Shown: positions 1-6,986, counted from the first letter of the stretch. The stretch: DNA of 10,450 nt from an uncultured Actinomycetes bacterium (GCA_903830745.1 CAIKVF010000040.1:1-10450), one strand, 5' to 3'. Made by a program: numbers and translations. The notes: generated by a model not told the origin, from the letters alone.

Positions 1-1133
1 CAAAAAATGGTGCGACGCTGTACATAAGTCCACGTAGAGATAAATCAACACACGATTTCTTTTCCGACTCACGCTATGGGGAACTCTGGGTTGGTCCACG
101 TCACGGAGTAACAGAGGCGACAGTGCACTACGAAATTACTACTGCTCCACTTAATTCACTTGAAAGCGACCTTGAAGGCTTAAAGCCATCGGATGTGCTC
201 ACGGTGCGTGGCTTCGATGAGTCAGTCGACTCCTTATTCAAAGAGAACAAGAAGGACGTGGAACTTCACCAAGCGCTTCATGAAATGCGACTCACTAAAG
301 ACGCGTTTGAAGTCGAGCAACTCCAAGTTGCAATTGACTTCACGGTCAAAGGCTTCGAAGACGTTGTACGTGCACTGCCCGAAGCTGAAGGCCGTGGAGA
401 AAGAGTCATTGAAGGTATTTTTAATCTTCGAGCTCGCACCGAAGGTAACGACGTTGGCTATGACACAATCGCCGCTAGTGGTTCAAACGCAACAATTCTC
501 CACTGGACAAGAAATGATGGAAAGGTCAACAAAGGCGACATGCTGCTTCTGGACGCCGGAGTTGAATGCTCAAACCTCTACACAGCTGACGTAACTAGAA
601 CAATCCCGATTAATGGAAAGTACTCTCCAGCGCAGCGAAGGATCTACGACGTTGTCTACGCAGCGCAAGAAGCAGGCATCGCAGCAGTGAAGCCTGGAGT
701 TAATTATCGAGCTCCACATGATGCATCAATGCGTGTGCTCGCAGAAGGACTTCACGAACTTGGAATTTTGAAAGAAGAGCCCGAGTACGCATTACAAAAG
801 CATCTTCAACTCCACGCCAGATGGACGCTTCACAGTGTTAGCCACCACTTGGGGCTTGATGTTCATGACTGTGCTCAGGCTCGTAACGAAACGTTTACTG
901 GTCCACTCTTAGAGGGATACGTCATTACCGTTGAGCCAGGACTTTACTTTCAAAAGAACGATCTTCTAGTTCCAGAGGAGTACCGAGGTATTGGTGTTCG
1001 CATTGAAGATGACATCCTCGTCACCGCTACAGGTGCAAAGAATCTTTCAGCAGGCCTACCTCGTCAAGCCGACGAGGTAGAAGCATGGATGCAGGAAGTC
1101 TGGCGTCGAGGGACTACAAACCTTCAGTTGTAA
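1..1133 (+). CDS. pepP: Xaa-Pro aminopeptidase (aminopeptidase P, M24B family), 5'-truncated by window edge
   Basis: This is a metallopeptidase that would remove an N-terminal residue preceding proline, acting in the cytoplasm during peptide turnover. The frame is open from base 3, so about 376 residues are visible and the true start lies left of the window; the GTG at 123 is an internal valine codon. The visible N-terminal part resembles the AMP_N domain, followed by a pita-bread catalytic domain. All five expected metal ligands are present: Asp (codon 552-554, LLLDAG), Asp (588-590, TADVTRT), His (843-845, SHHLGLDVHD), Glu (933-935, VEPGLY) and Glu (1005-1007, RIEDDI). The SHxLGLDVHD signature favours aminopeptidase P over methionine aminopeptidase or prolidase. 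It converges on the P450 gene, with only 3 nt between stops. A perfect inverted repeat lies inside its 3' end. Family assignment is strong; the symbol follows the E. coli homologue. Confidence 0.93.
   Translation, partial: KNGATLYISPRRDKSTHDFFSDSRYGELWVGPRHGVTEATVHYEITTAPLNSLESDLEGLKPSDVLTVRGFDESVDSLFKENKKDVELHQALHEMRLTKDAFEVEQLQVAIDFTVKGFEDVVRALPEAEGRGERVIEGIFNLRARTEGNDVGYDTIAASGSNATILHWTRNDGKVNKGDMLLLDAGVECSNLYTADVTRTIPINGKYSPAQRRIYDVVYAAQEAGIAAVKPGVNYRAPHDASMRVLAEGLHELGILKEEPEYALQKHLQLHARWTLHSVSHHLGLDVHDCAQARNETFTGPLLEGYVITVEPGLYFQKNDLLVPEEYRGIGVRIEDDILVTATGAKNLSAGLPRQADEVEAWMQEVWRRGTTNLQL
1056..1080 (-). terminator. Candidate hairpin terminator of the P450 operon, inside the aminopeptidase gene
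   Basis: Bases 1056-1065 (CTACCTCGTC) and 1071-1080 (GACGAGGTAG) are perfect reverse complements around a 5-nt loop (AAGCC). This lies 56 nt beyond the stop of the last P450 gene in its direction of transcription and inside the coding sequence of the convergent aminopeptidase. There is no T-run after it on the minus strand, so it is not a classic intrinsic terminator. A role in ending the P450 transcript or protecting its 3' end is inferred; it could be a chance consequence of the codons used. Confidence 0.4.
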
Positions 1134-1136
1134 GAA

Positions 1137-2348
1137 CTACTTCAGAACGCGAATTGGCAAGTTGCGTGGTCCGCGGATTTGTCCCGGAGCCCAGGTAACG
1201 CCTTCAGCATCTGCAAGTTCAAACTTCGGGTAGCGCTTAATAAATTCTTCAATCGCAATTCGAAGTTCTAGACGTGCGAGATTTGATCCAGCGCAGCGGT
1301 GAATGCCAAGTCCGAATGCCAAGTGACGATTTTCCGCGCGGTCAATAACGAACTTGTCAGCATCCTTGAATTCTGCAGGGTCACGGTTCGCTGCAGGGAA
1401 TCCAAGAAGAATCCAGTCGTCTTTCTTCATTGGACATCCCAAGTAGTCCATGTCCTCTTTTACAAGCCGAGCCATAGTCACAGGTGCATAGAAGCGTAGG
1501 AACTCTTCGATTGCAACTGGCATGAGCTCAGGTTCGTTAACGAGACGTGCAAGGTCATCTGGGTTCTGTGCGAGGTGCCAAAGCGAAGCACCAATGGAAG
1601 ACCATGTGGTGTCAATGCCCGCAACCAGAATCAGAACAATGGTTCCACGAACGTGCTCCATTGAGAGCTTCTGCCCTTCCATTTCAACATTCAACAAGTA
1701 CGAAGTGAGGTCATCACGTGGGTTGTCAATGTGGTCTTGGATTTGCTTTGTGAAGTACTCATCAACGGGTGCAAAGCGCTCAATTCGCTCTGCTTCGTCT
1801 TCGAGGTCAACACCAGAAATAATGATGTGAATAATTTCGCGGAAGAATTCTTCGTCTTCTGGCGGGAAGCCAAGCATCTTTGCAATTACTGCAGGTGGGA
1901 TGAACTGCGCGTACTCATCACCAGCGTTGACAATTTCATGGTCACCCAAGTTGTCAAGAAGTCGGTTGCAAAGTTCACGAATCGCTGGCTCAAGAGCATT
2001 GATTGGTCCAGGTGCGAAGGCAGGAAGAATTAGTCGACGTGCAATCGAGTGAAATGGTGGGTCTGAAGTAATTGGAGGCGCAACACCAATTGGTGCAGGT
2101 AGCGCATCTTCGCCTGGGCGACCATAATTAACAATCACAGTACGACTTGTGAAGTTGTCGGTGTCCTTAGCAATCTTCGAAACGCCTTCGTGCGTAGCTG
2201 GGAACCAGCCTCCGCCGTAACGATCGGTGTGTGCCACTGGGCAGCGACCACGTAGGTCTTCCCAAATTGGGAACGGGTCATTCACCCACTGTGGGTCCGT
2301 GTGGTCCCAGTCAGTTGCGAAGTCCTCTACGAGTTTTTTGTCAGTCAT
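1137..2348 (-). CDS. Cytochrome P450, downstream tandem paralogue (403 aa)
   Basis: This is a soluble bacterial P450, expected to hydroxylate a small hydrophobic substrate with electrons from a ferredoxin. Visible motifs: I-helix oxygen-activation motif AGIDTT at 243-248, K-helix ExxR at E282-R285, and heme loop FGLGIHRCAG at 345-354 with axial Cys352. The length is normal for a CYP without a membrane anchor. The ATG at 2348 follows the stop of the upstream paralogue with one base between them, and only a weak AAGG lies about 13 nt upstream, so translation probably depends on the upstream gene. The paralogue aligns over all 403 residues without gaps, with about 329 identities by hand count. 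The substrate is unknown, and I cannot assign a CYP family. It is the last gene of the ferredoxin-P450-P450 unit. Confidence 0.95.
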   Translation of the reverse strand: MTDKKLVEDFATDWDHTDPQWVNDPFPIWEDLRGRCPVAHTDRYGGGWFPATHEGVSKIAKDTDNFTSRTVIVNYGRPGEDALPAPIGVAPPITSDPPFHSIARRLILPAFAPGPINALEPAIRELCNRLLDNLGDHEIVNAGDEYAQFIPPAVIAKMLGFPPEDEEFFREIIHIIISGVDLEDEAERIERFAPVDEYFTKQIQDHIDNPRDDLTSYLLNVEMEGQKLSMEHVRGTIVLILVAGIDTTWSSIGASLWHLAQNPDDLARLVNEPELMPVAIEEFLRFYAPVTMARLVKEDMDYLGCPMKKDDWILLGFPAANRDPAEFKDADKFVIDRAENRHLAFGLGIHRCAGSNLARLELRIAIEEFIKRYPKFELADAEGVTWAPGQIRGPRNLPIRVLK

Positions 2349-2349
2349 G

Positions 2350-3561
2350 TTATTTCAATACCTTTACTGGAAGATTTCTAGGTCCGCGCACTTGGCCTGG
2401 AGCCCAAGTTACGCCTTCTGGGTTGGCTAATTCAAATTTCGGGTAACGCTTAATAAATTCTTCAATGGCAATTCGAAGCTCTAGGCGAGCAAGGTTTGAT
2501 CCAGCACAACGGTGAATGCCAAGTCCAAAGGCCACGTGACGGTTTTCTTCACGATCAATAATGAACTTGTCGGCGTCCTTAAACGCCGCAGGGTCACGGT
2601 TCGCTGCAGGGAATCCGAGAAGTACCCAGTCGTCTTTCTTCATTGGGCATCCATTGAAGTCAAAGTCTTCTTTCACCATGCGTCCCATTGTTACTGGAGC
2701 ATAGAAACGAAGGAATTCTTCAATAGCGGTTGGCATAAGGTCTGGTTCATTGACAAGACGAGCAAGGTCATCTGGGTTTTGTGCGAGGTGCCAGATTGAA
2801 GCACCGATTGCAGACCACGTGGTGTCAATGCCAGCCACAAGAATCAAGATCATTGTTCCACGTACATGGTCATGTTGAAGTTTTTGACCACCTAATTCAA
2901 CATTGAGTAAATAGGTTGTTAGGTCATCGCGTGGATTGTCGATGTGATCTTGAATCTGCTTGTCGAAGTAAGCCTCAGTCTCAGCTTGTAGGCGCTCTCT
3001 CTCGGCATCATCTTGATTGTCGGCGCTTCCAATGATGTTATGAATTACTTCACGGAAGAAATCTTCGTCCTCTGGTGGGAATCCGAGCATCTGTGCAATG
3101 ACTGCAGGCGGGATGAACTGTGCATACTCTTCACCGGCGTTGACAATTTCATGGTCACCCATGTTGTCGAGAAGTCGATTACAGAGTTCGCGAATTGCTG
3201 GCTCAAGAGCATTGATTGGTCCTGGCGCGAAAGCCGGAAGAATCAGTCGTCGAGCGTCTACGTGAAATGGTGGATCCGAAGTGATGGGAGGAGCGAGTCC
3301 AATTGGTGCAGGTAGATCTTCATCAGTAGGTCGGGTGTAACTGATAATTACTTGTCGACTAGAGAAATGCTCGGAGTCTTTTGCGACTGCTGAAACTCCT
3401 TCGTGTGTTGCTGGGAACCACGCACCACCAAAGCGTTCAGTATGAGCAACCGGGCAACGACCACGTAGGTCTTCCCAAATCGGATATGGATCATTCACCC
3501 ACTGAGGGTCAAGGTGATCGAAGTCCGTTGCAAAGTCTTGAACAAGTGGCTGGTCAGTCAT
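2350..3561 (-). CDS. Cytochrome P450, upstream tandem paralogue (403 aa)
   Basis: This is the first of two soluble P450s in the operon. It has the same motifs at the same positions as its neighbour: AGIDTT at 243-248, ExxR at 282-285 and the heme-thiolate loop FGLGIHRCAG at 345-354 (Cys352). All parts needed for catalysis look intact, so this is not a decaying copy. The ATG at 3561 is two bases after the ferredoxin stop and has a GAGGAG Shine-Dalgarno at about 3567-3572, inside the last ferredoxin codons, indicating tight coupling. Differences from the second copy cluster at residues 61-90 and 171-200, where the B-C and F-G substrate-recognition regions of P450s lie. This suggests different substrate or position preference. 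The substrate is unknown; steroid, terpenoid or alkyl compounds are typical for such systems. Confidence 0.95.
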   Translation of the reverse strand: MTDQPLVQDFATDFDHLDPQWVNDPYPIWEDLRGRCPVAHTERFGGAWFPATHEGVSAVAKDSEHFSSRQVIISYTRPTDEDLPAPIGLAPPITSDPPFHVDARRLILPAFAPGPINALEPAIRELCNRLLDNMGDHEIVNAGEEYAQFIPPAVIAQMLGFPPEDEDFFREVIHNIIGSADNQDDAERERLQAETEAYFDKQIQDHIDNPRDDLTTYLLNVELGGQKLQHDHVRGTMILILVAGIDTTWSAIGASIWHLAQNPDDLARLVNEPDLMPTAIEEFLRFYAPVTMGRMVKEDFDFNGCPMKKDDWVLLGFPAANRDPAAFKDADKFIIDREENRHVAFGLGIHRCAGSNLARLELRIAIEEFIKRYPKFELANPEGVTWAPGQVRGPRNLPVKVLK

Positions 3562-3563
3562 GA

Positions 3564-3758
3564 CTACTCCTCAATAAAGATTGCGTGCTCTGGGCAATTG
3601 GCCTGAGCAAGCTGTGCAAGCTTGAGTGATGAATCATCGAGTGTGCCATCGCCAATAACGATGCCGTTACCCATGTCATCAAATCCGAATAGATCCGGTG
3701 CGATTGCGAAGCAGCGTCCTTGGCCTTGGCAAAGTTCCGCGTCGATTGTTACTTTCAC
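3564..3758 (-). CDS. [3Fe-4S] ferredoxin, P450 redox partner (64 aa)
   Basis: This is a small electron carrier expected to pass electrons from a ferredoxin reductase to the two P450s that follow. It has exactly three cysteines: C10 and C16 in CQGQGRC, and C55 followed by proline (CP). This C-x5-C...CP pattern, without the fourth cysteine of 4Fe-4S ferredoxins, is typical of the single-cluster 3Fe-4S ferredoxins next to actinobacterial CYP genes. The length is normal for that group. The start is GTG at 3758, supported by a strong AAGGAGG sequence just upstream. It is followed after two bases by the first P450. No ferredoxin reductase gene is in the window, so the electron donor must be encoded elsewhere. 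Confidence 0.94.
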   Translation of the reverse strand: MKVTIDAELCQGQGRCFAIAPDLFGFDDMGNGIVIGDGTLDDSSLKLAQLAQANCPEHAIFIEE

Positions 3759-3760
3759 AA

Positions 3761-3769
3761 CCCCTCCTT
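3761..3769 (-). promoter_or_regulatory. Strong ribosome binding site of the ferredoxin gene
   Basis: The minus strand reads AAGGAGGGG here, two bases before the GTG at 3758 (four from AGGAGG). It is one of the strongest Shine-Dalgarno matches in the window and decides the non-ATG start of the ferredoxin. Confidence 0.85.
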
Positions 3770-3783
3770 GTGTAGTTACTTGA

Positions 3784-3817
3784 AACTTACCACCCAGTAG
3801 ATACCCCCGATTACTGG
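3784..3817 (-). promoter_or_regulatory. Candidate promoter and operator of the ferredoxin-P450 unit
   Basis: The 68-nt gap between serB and the ferredoxin holds an extended -10 match, TGGTAAGTT, on the minus strand (3792-3784), which would start RNA near 3777, about 19 nt before the GTG. Just upstream is a dyad, CCAGTA-N12-TACTGG (3794-3817), covering the spacer and -35 position. No convincing -35 hexamer is visible. This arrangement would suit a repressor-controlled internal promoter. Equally, the dyad could be a hairpin after serB, though no T-run follows it. Confidence 0.4.
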
Positions 3818-3826
3818 CGAATGGGG

Positions 3827-5008
3827 TTAATTGTTTTCAATCTCTTCCCGGCTAATGCCAAGGAAGTAAAGGACCGCATCTAGGTAAGGGACTGAGAGGG
3901 CGGCATCAGCATGCTCTTGGACAACGGGCTTGGCGTTAAACGCAATTCCGAGCCCGGCAACCGACAACATGTCAATGTCATTAGCACCGTCGCCAACAGC
4001 CACAGTCTGCTCTAGTGGGACACCTACTTCTCTAGCGAACTGTTCAAGCGCACGAGCTTTACCAGCACGGTCAACAATTTCACCGACAACATTGCCAGTA
4101 AGTTTTCCGTCTTTCACTTCCAAGTGGTTTGCTTTTAGATACTCAACCTTGAGCTCTTTCAACAACGGTTCAAGAATTTCTTCGAACCCACCAGACACCA
4201 CAGCGGGTACGTACCCGAGTCGCTGCAATGTGCGAAGCAGTGTCTTTGCTCCAGGCGTTAAACGAATCTTCGAACGCACAGTTGCGAGTACTGACTCATC
4301 AAGCCCCTTAAGTAGCGAAACGCGTCGTCGAAGTGATTCAGAAAAATCAATCTCCCCCGCCATCGCCGCTGCTGTTATCTTCGAAACTTCTTCAGCGCAG
4401 CCGCACTCATCTGCGAGCAGGTCAATGACTTCGTCTTGCAGCAACGTTGAATCTGCGTCCATGACTACAAGGTGTTTAGCGCGTCGATGAAGTCCGGCTT
4501 TTTGTACCGCAAGGTCTAGACCAATTGTTTTTGCAACTTTCGTTACATTTTCTCTGAGCACACTGTGATCAAGCCCTCGCACCACCAGCTCGTAGCAGTC
4601 AACTGGGTAACTAGCCAGGTGAACAATTCGCTCACATGTTGCACTACTTGCAGCAATCGCGTTAAAAATACCTGACAACTGCTCAGCACTGATTGATGGG
4701 GCAAGCAAGGTAACAAGCAGTCGACCACCGGCATTTACTTCGCAGGTATCAACTAGAAGAACTGTCGCAGTGATGCCATCAGCAACAATGTTCTGCCTCA
4801 GAATTGCTGCTTCAATTTCTGTTTCAGTAATTGATCCGTCAACTGTAACTTCGCAGCAAAGTACGAGTGCGCCCTTAATGGTGATTTGAGCAACATCTGA
4901 GATTTTTCCACCATGTGCGCTTAGTGTCGAAACTGCTTCAAAAAGTTCTGCACCAACACCAACGCGGTCTGGGCCACTTACGGTGACGAGATACGTTGCG
5001 GTTGCCAT
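3827..5008 (-). CDS. serB: Phosphoserine phosphatase with N-terminal ACT domains (393 aa)
   Basis: It dephosphorylates O-phosphoserine to L-serine, the last step of the phosphorylated serine pathway, in the cytoplasm. Residues 1 to about 85 form an ACT domain, and about 95-170 look like a second ACT-like domain. The HAD phosphatase domain follows: motif I DADST (nucleophile D184, acid D186), E193 at the position of a substrate-contacting acid in known enzymes, motif II SGG at 272-274, conserved K317, and motif III GDGAND at 339-344. The length fits the long actinobacterial and proteobacterial SerB type. The ATG at 5008 starts directly at the ACT domain. It lies 9 nt downstream of the MFS gene and is probably cotranscribed with it. 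The ACT domains suggest allosteric control, perhaps by serine (inference). Confidence 0.95.
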   Translation of the reverse strand: MATATYLVTVSGPDRVGVGAELFEAVSTLSAHGGKISDVAQITIKGALVLCCEVTVDGSITETEIEAAILRQNIVADGITATVLLVDTCEVNAGGRLLVTLLAPSISAEQLSGIFNAIAASSATCERIVHLASYPVDCYELVVRGLDHSVLRENVTKVAKTIGLDLAVQKAGLHRRAKHLVVMDADSTLLQDEVIDLLADECGCAEEVSKITAAAMAGEIDFSESLRRRVSLLKGLDESVLATVRSKIRLTPGAKTLLRTLQRLGYVPAVVSGGFEEILEPLLKELKVEYLKANHLEVKDGKLTGNVVGEIVDRAGKARALEQFAREVGVPLEQTVAVGDGANDIDMLSVAGLGIAFNAKPVVQEHADAALSVPYLDAVLYFLGISREEIENN

Positions 5009-5017
5009 GTAAATAGC

Positions 5018-6289
5018 CTAGGGCTCAAGATGCTCTTCATCGGAACGGATTTGTTTCACAAGTGCAACATTTTCGTTCGTACGTACGTCAAAGTTCCATA
5101 ACGCCGGTAGTGCCAATGCCACCGAGCCAACCGCCCCCGCACATCCAAGTCCACCAAACGTGAGCGAAAAACGAAGAGAAGTCCAGGCGGTCATCGCCCC
5201 TGCCCTAAACGATCCGGTCATTGGTCCAATTGCATACGAGAGCAGTTCAATGCCTCCCATACGTCCACGCATCTCGGGGGGAATTGACTGGTTCCAGTGA
5301 GTCTGGCGAAATACTGCACTCATTGCGTCCGCCCCGCCAGCGAATGCCAGCGCAATAAAGCTGAGCCAGAGCTGAGAGCTGAATCCAAACGCCGCAATCC
5401 CAAGGCCCCAGAGAATGGCACTCGCGACTAAGGCTCGCCCATAGAAGTGAACCTTCTTAGTCCAGCCCGACAGGAGTGTCGCCACAAGTGCCCCGAATGG
5501 AAGTGCTGCGTATAAAAGCGACAGTGCAAAATGATTGTCAAATTTTGCCGCAACGAACGGCAGCATCACTACCGGGTATGCAAATGCCATTGCCAACAAG
5601 TCAATGCAGTACGTCCCAAGGATGTCAGGTCTACCCCTCGTGTACTGAATCCCTTCTTGAAATAGTTTCGTATCGCTCTTGTCGGTGCTCACCAACTCTG
5701 GAAGCGAGTGAAGAGACATAAACACTGGCAACGAGATCAAGTACATCGCTGCGTTTAAACCAAATGCCCACGCCGGCCCAACGGACACCACCAAAAGACC
5801 ACCCAGTGCAGGACCAACAATTGAAATAATTGTCATCTTTATGCTGCCCAACACCGCCGATGCACTTTGCTGTTCGTGACGGACCAAAGACTGATTAAGT
5901 GCGGACCAGCTAGGACTTTGTATGGATACAGAAGAAATAATAAAAGCATCTAAGAAATAAATCACCCAGGCGTGAGGGTGACTACTGAGAGCATTTAACA
6001 TGAGTCCGAGCGCAGCGAGCATAAATGTTGCTTCGGTGCCGATGATGATTTTTCTTCGGTCGAAACGGTCGGCCATTACTCCGCCGTAAAGTCCAGCAAT
6101 AATCAACGGAAATAGTTCTACGAGTCCGAGTGCTCCAACGGCAAGTGCAGAATGAGTAATTTCTCGGAGCTGGAATGCTGTGGCAACGAATGTCGCCTGT
6201 CCCCCAAGGGCACCAAACGCACCTCCGAAGTAGAGACGCCGGTACATCTTGGACTCACGCAGGGGCGTGATGTCAACTAATAAATTCAC
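5018..6289 (-). CDS. MFS transporter, exporter-like, about 12 TM segments (423 aa)
   Basis: This is an integral membrane secondary transporter, probably proton-driven export of a small molecule. The MFS motif A is visible as GGVMADRFDRRK at residues 69-80, between the second and third membrane helices. The many Gly/Ala/Leu-rich segments agree with about twelve helices. It resembles the EntS-like MFS_3 group by overall look, but the substrate cannot be read from sequence. I chose the GTG at 6289 over a TTG at 6310: the GTG overlaps the TGA of the acyltransferase as GTGA, has GGAG seven bases upstream, and gives an N-terminus (LLVDITPLRES) typical of the group. It is translationally coupled to the acyltransferase and followed by serB after 9 nt. 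It could export an acylated product of its neighbour, which is inference only. Confidence 0.88.
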   Translation of the reverse strand: MNLLVDITPLRESKMYRRLYFGGAFGALGGQATFVATAFQLREITHSALAVGALGLVELFPLIIAGLYGGVMADRFDRRKIIIGTEATFMLAALGLMLNALSSHPHAWVIYFLDAFIISSVSIQSPSWSALNQSLVRHEQQSASAVLGSIKMTIISIVGPALGGLLVVSVGPAWAFGLNAAMYLISLPVFMSLHSLPELVSTDKSDTKLFQEGIQYTRGRPDILGTYCIDLLAMAFAYPVVMLPFVAAKFDNHFALSLLYAALPFGALVATLLSGWTKKVHFYGRALVASAILWGLGIAAFGFSSQLWLSFIALAFAGGADAMSAVFRQTHWNQSIPPEMRGRMGGIELLSYAIGPMTGSFRAGAMTAWTSLRFSLTFGGLGCAGAVGSVALALPALWNFDVRTNENVALVKQIRSDEEHLEP

Positions 6290-6927
6290 GCAGGCGCTCC
6301 AGCCTGCCAACCATTTGATTCACTGTAGTGACGAAGAATTTTTGCTGGCACACCACCGAGCACAACATGGTCTGGGAATTCACCTCGCACTACTGCACCC
6401 GCTGCGACGACCGTGTTTTTTCCGAGTGTGGTTCCTGGAAGGATGACAGCATTCGTCCCAATCCAACTACCTGAACCAATCTTCACTGCACCCTCAACTG
6501 GTGTTTGCCACCCAACAGCTGAGTTCGGATCTTCATAGCTGTGATTTTGATCTGTGATGTACACATACGGTCCCGTTTGAATTTCGTCACCGAGTTCAAT
6601 TGACCAATGTCCAATGATGTGCGATCCACGTCCAATAATGCACTTCTTCCCAATTTTTACGGTTGGAGAAAGCAGCATTTCTTGCTCACCACTTATTCCC
6701 GCGGTGAGACACACATTTGGACCAATAAGAGTTCCGTCACCAATCGCTAAGTAGCGCTCGTTATAAATGACACCCTGTGGAGCCATGAGTGCTGCGCCTT
6801 TTCCGAAGTGTTGAAATTTCTTTGAATACGGATCGCTTGGTCCAACAGTTGCGACTTCGTTCAAGTAATGACGGGTGGAGCGAACCCTCGCTCCTAAAAA
6901 CTGACGAACTCTGATACGTAAACTCAC
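6286..6927 (-). CDS. Hexapeptide-repeat (left-handed beta-helix) acyltransferase (213 aa)
   Basis: This is an O- or N-acetyltransferase-type enzyme of the left-handed beta-helix superfamily, related in pattern to maltose/galactoside acetyltransferases and WbbJ-like enzymes. It would use acyl-CoA and work as a trimer. Hexapeptide-type repeats run from about residue 60 to 185 (IGDGTLIGP, IGKKCIIGR, IGSGSWIGTNAVI, LGKNTVVAAGAVV), ending in the usual GVPAKILR cap at about 192-199. His129 in DQNHSYEDP is the likely catalytic base. I chose the GTG at 6927 because the only in-frame ATG, at 6993, would place the start inside the divergent monooxygenase gene. No Shine-Dalgarno precedes this GTG, but a TAnnnT hexamer lies seven bases upstream, as expected for a leaderless message. 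The acceptor substrate is unknown. Confidence 0.82.
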   Translation of the reverse strand: MSLRIRVRQFLGARVRSTRHYLNEVATVGPSDPYSKKFQHFGKGAALMAPQGVIYNERYLAIGDGTLIGPNVCLTAGISGEQEMLLSPTVKIGKKCIIGRGSHIIGHWSIELGDEIQTGPYVYITDQNHSYEDPNSAVGWQTPVEGAVKIGSGSWIGTNAVILPGTTLGKNTVVAAGAVVRGEFPDHVVLGGVPAKILRHYSESNGWQAGAPA

Positions 6928-6934
6928 CTGGGTA

Positions 6935-6940
6935 ACGCTA
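6935..6940 (-). promoter_or_regulatory. Candidate -10 box of a leaderless acyltransferase transcript
   Basis: The minus strand reads TAGCGT (TAnnnT) seven bases before the chosen GTG at 6927, with no Shine-Dalgarno between. That spacing would put the RNA start at the start codon. No good -35 hexamer is visible, so this is tentative. Confidence 0.35.
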
Positions 6941-6947
6941 GTAGGGG

Positions 6948-6971
6948 TGAGGTAACTGCACCTCAGCAGTT
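6948..6971. promoter_or_regulatory. Interleaved double dyad in the divergent promoter region
   Basis: Four consecutive hexamers read TGAGGT, AACTGC, ACCTCA, GCAGTT. The third is the exact reverse complement of the first, and the fourth of the second. This gives two 18-bp dyads whose centres are 6 bp apart. The element lies about 30 bp from both the acyltransferase GTG and the monooxygenase ATG, where it would cover the upstream promoter elements of both genes. The likely role is an operator for one or two regulator dimers controlling both directions (inference). No regulator gene is in the window. Confidence 0.6.
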
Positions 6972-6974
6972 GTG

Positions 6975-6980
6975 TATCGT
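6975..6980 (+). promoter_or_regulatory. Candidate -10 box of a leaderless monooxygenase transcript
   Basis: TATCGT (TAnnnT) ends six bases before the ATG at 6987, and no Shine-Dalgarno sequence lies in front of that ATG. This matches the layout of leaderless actinobacterial genes. The -35 region is weak and is overlapped by the interleaved dyads. Confidence 0.4.
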
Positions 6981-6986
6981 CATGGC

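Larger units (their letters stand above)
1137..3561 (-). repeat. Tandem gene duplication of a P450 (two 1212-bp units)
   Basis: Two head-to-tail units, 1137-2348 and 2350-3561, each encode 403-residue P450s that align without a gap. I counted 74 differing residues (about 82% identity). Synonymous differences are frequent throughout, so the duplication is not recent, although short stretches are still identical in DNA (for example around 1990-2015 and 3190-3215). No third copy or flanking mobile element is visible. Confidence 0.9.

Noticed and set aside
123..125. GTG at 123 as the aminopeptidase start
   Set aside because: The frame is open upstream to base 3 with residues that fit the N-terminal domain, so this is an internal valine.
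1731..3315. Similar open frames opposite both P450 genes (1731-2033 and 3013-3315)
   Set aside because: They resemble each other only because the P450 genes beneath them are duplicated; nothing independent supports them as coding.
3930..4490. 186-codon open frame opposite serB
   Set aside because: It is antisense to a fully supported serB, is rich in Ser, Arg and Thr as expected for a shadow frame, and has no recognisable motif.
6290..6310. MFS transporter start at TTG 6310
   Set aside because: The GTG at 6289 has a well-spaced GGAG, a GTGA overlap with the preceding stop, and gives the usual N-terminus.
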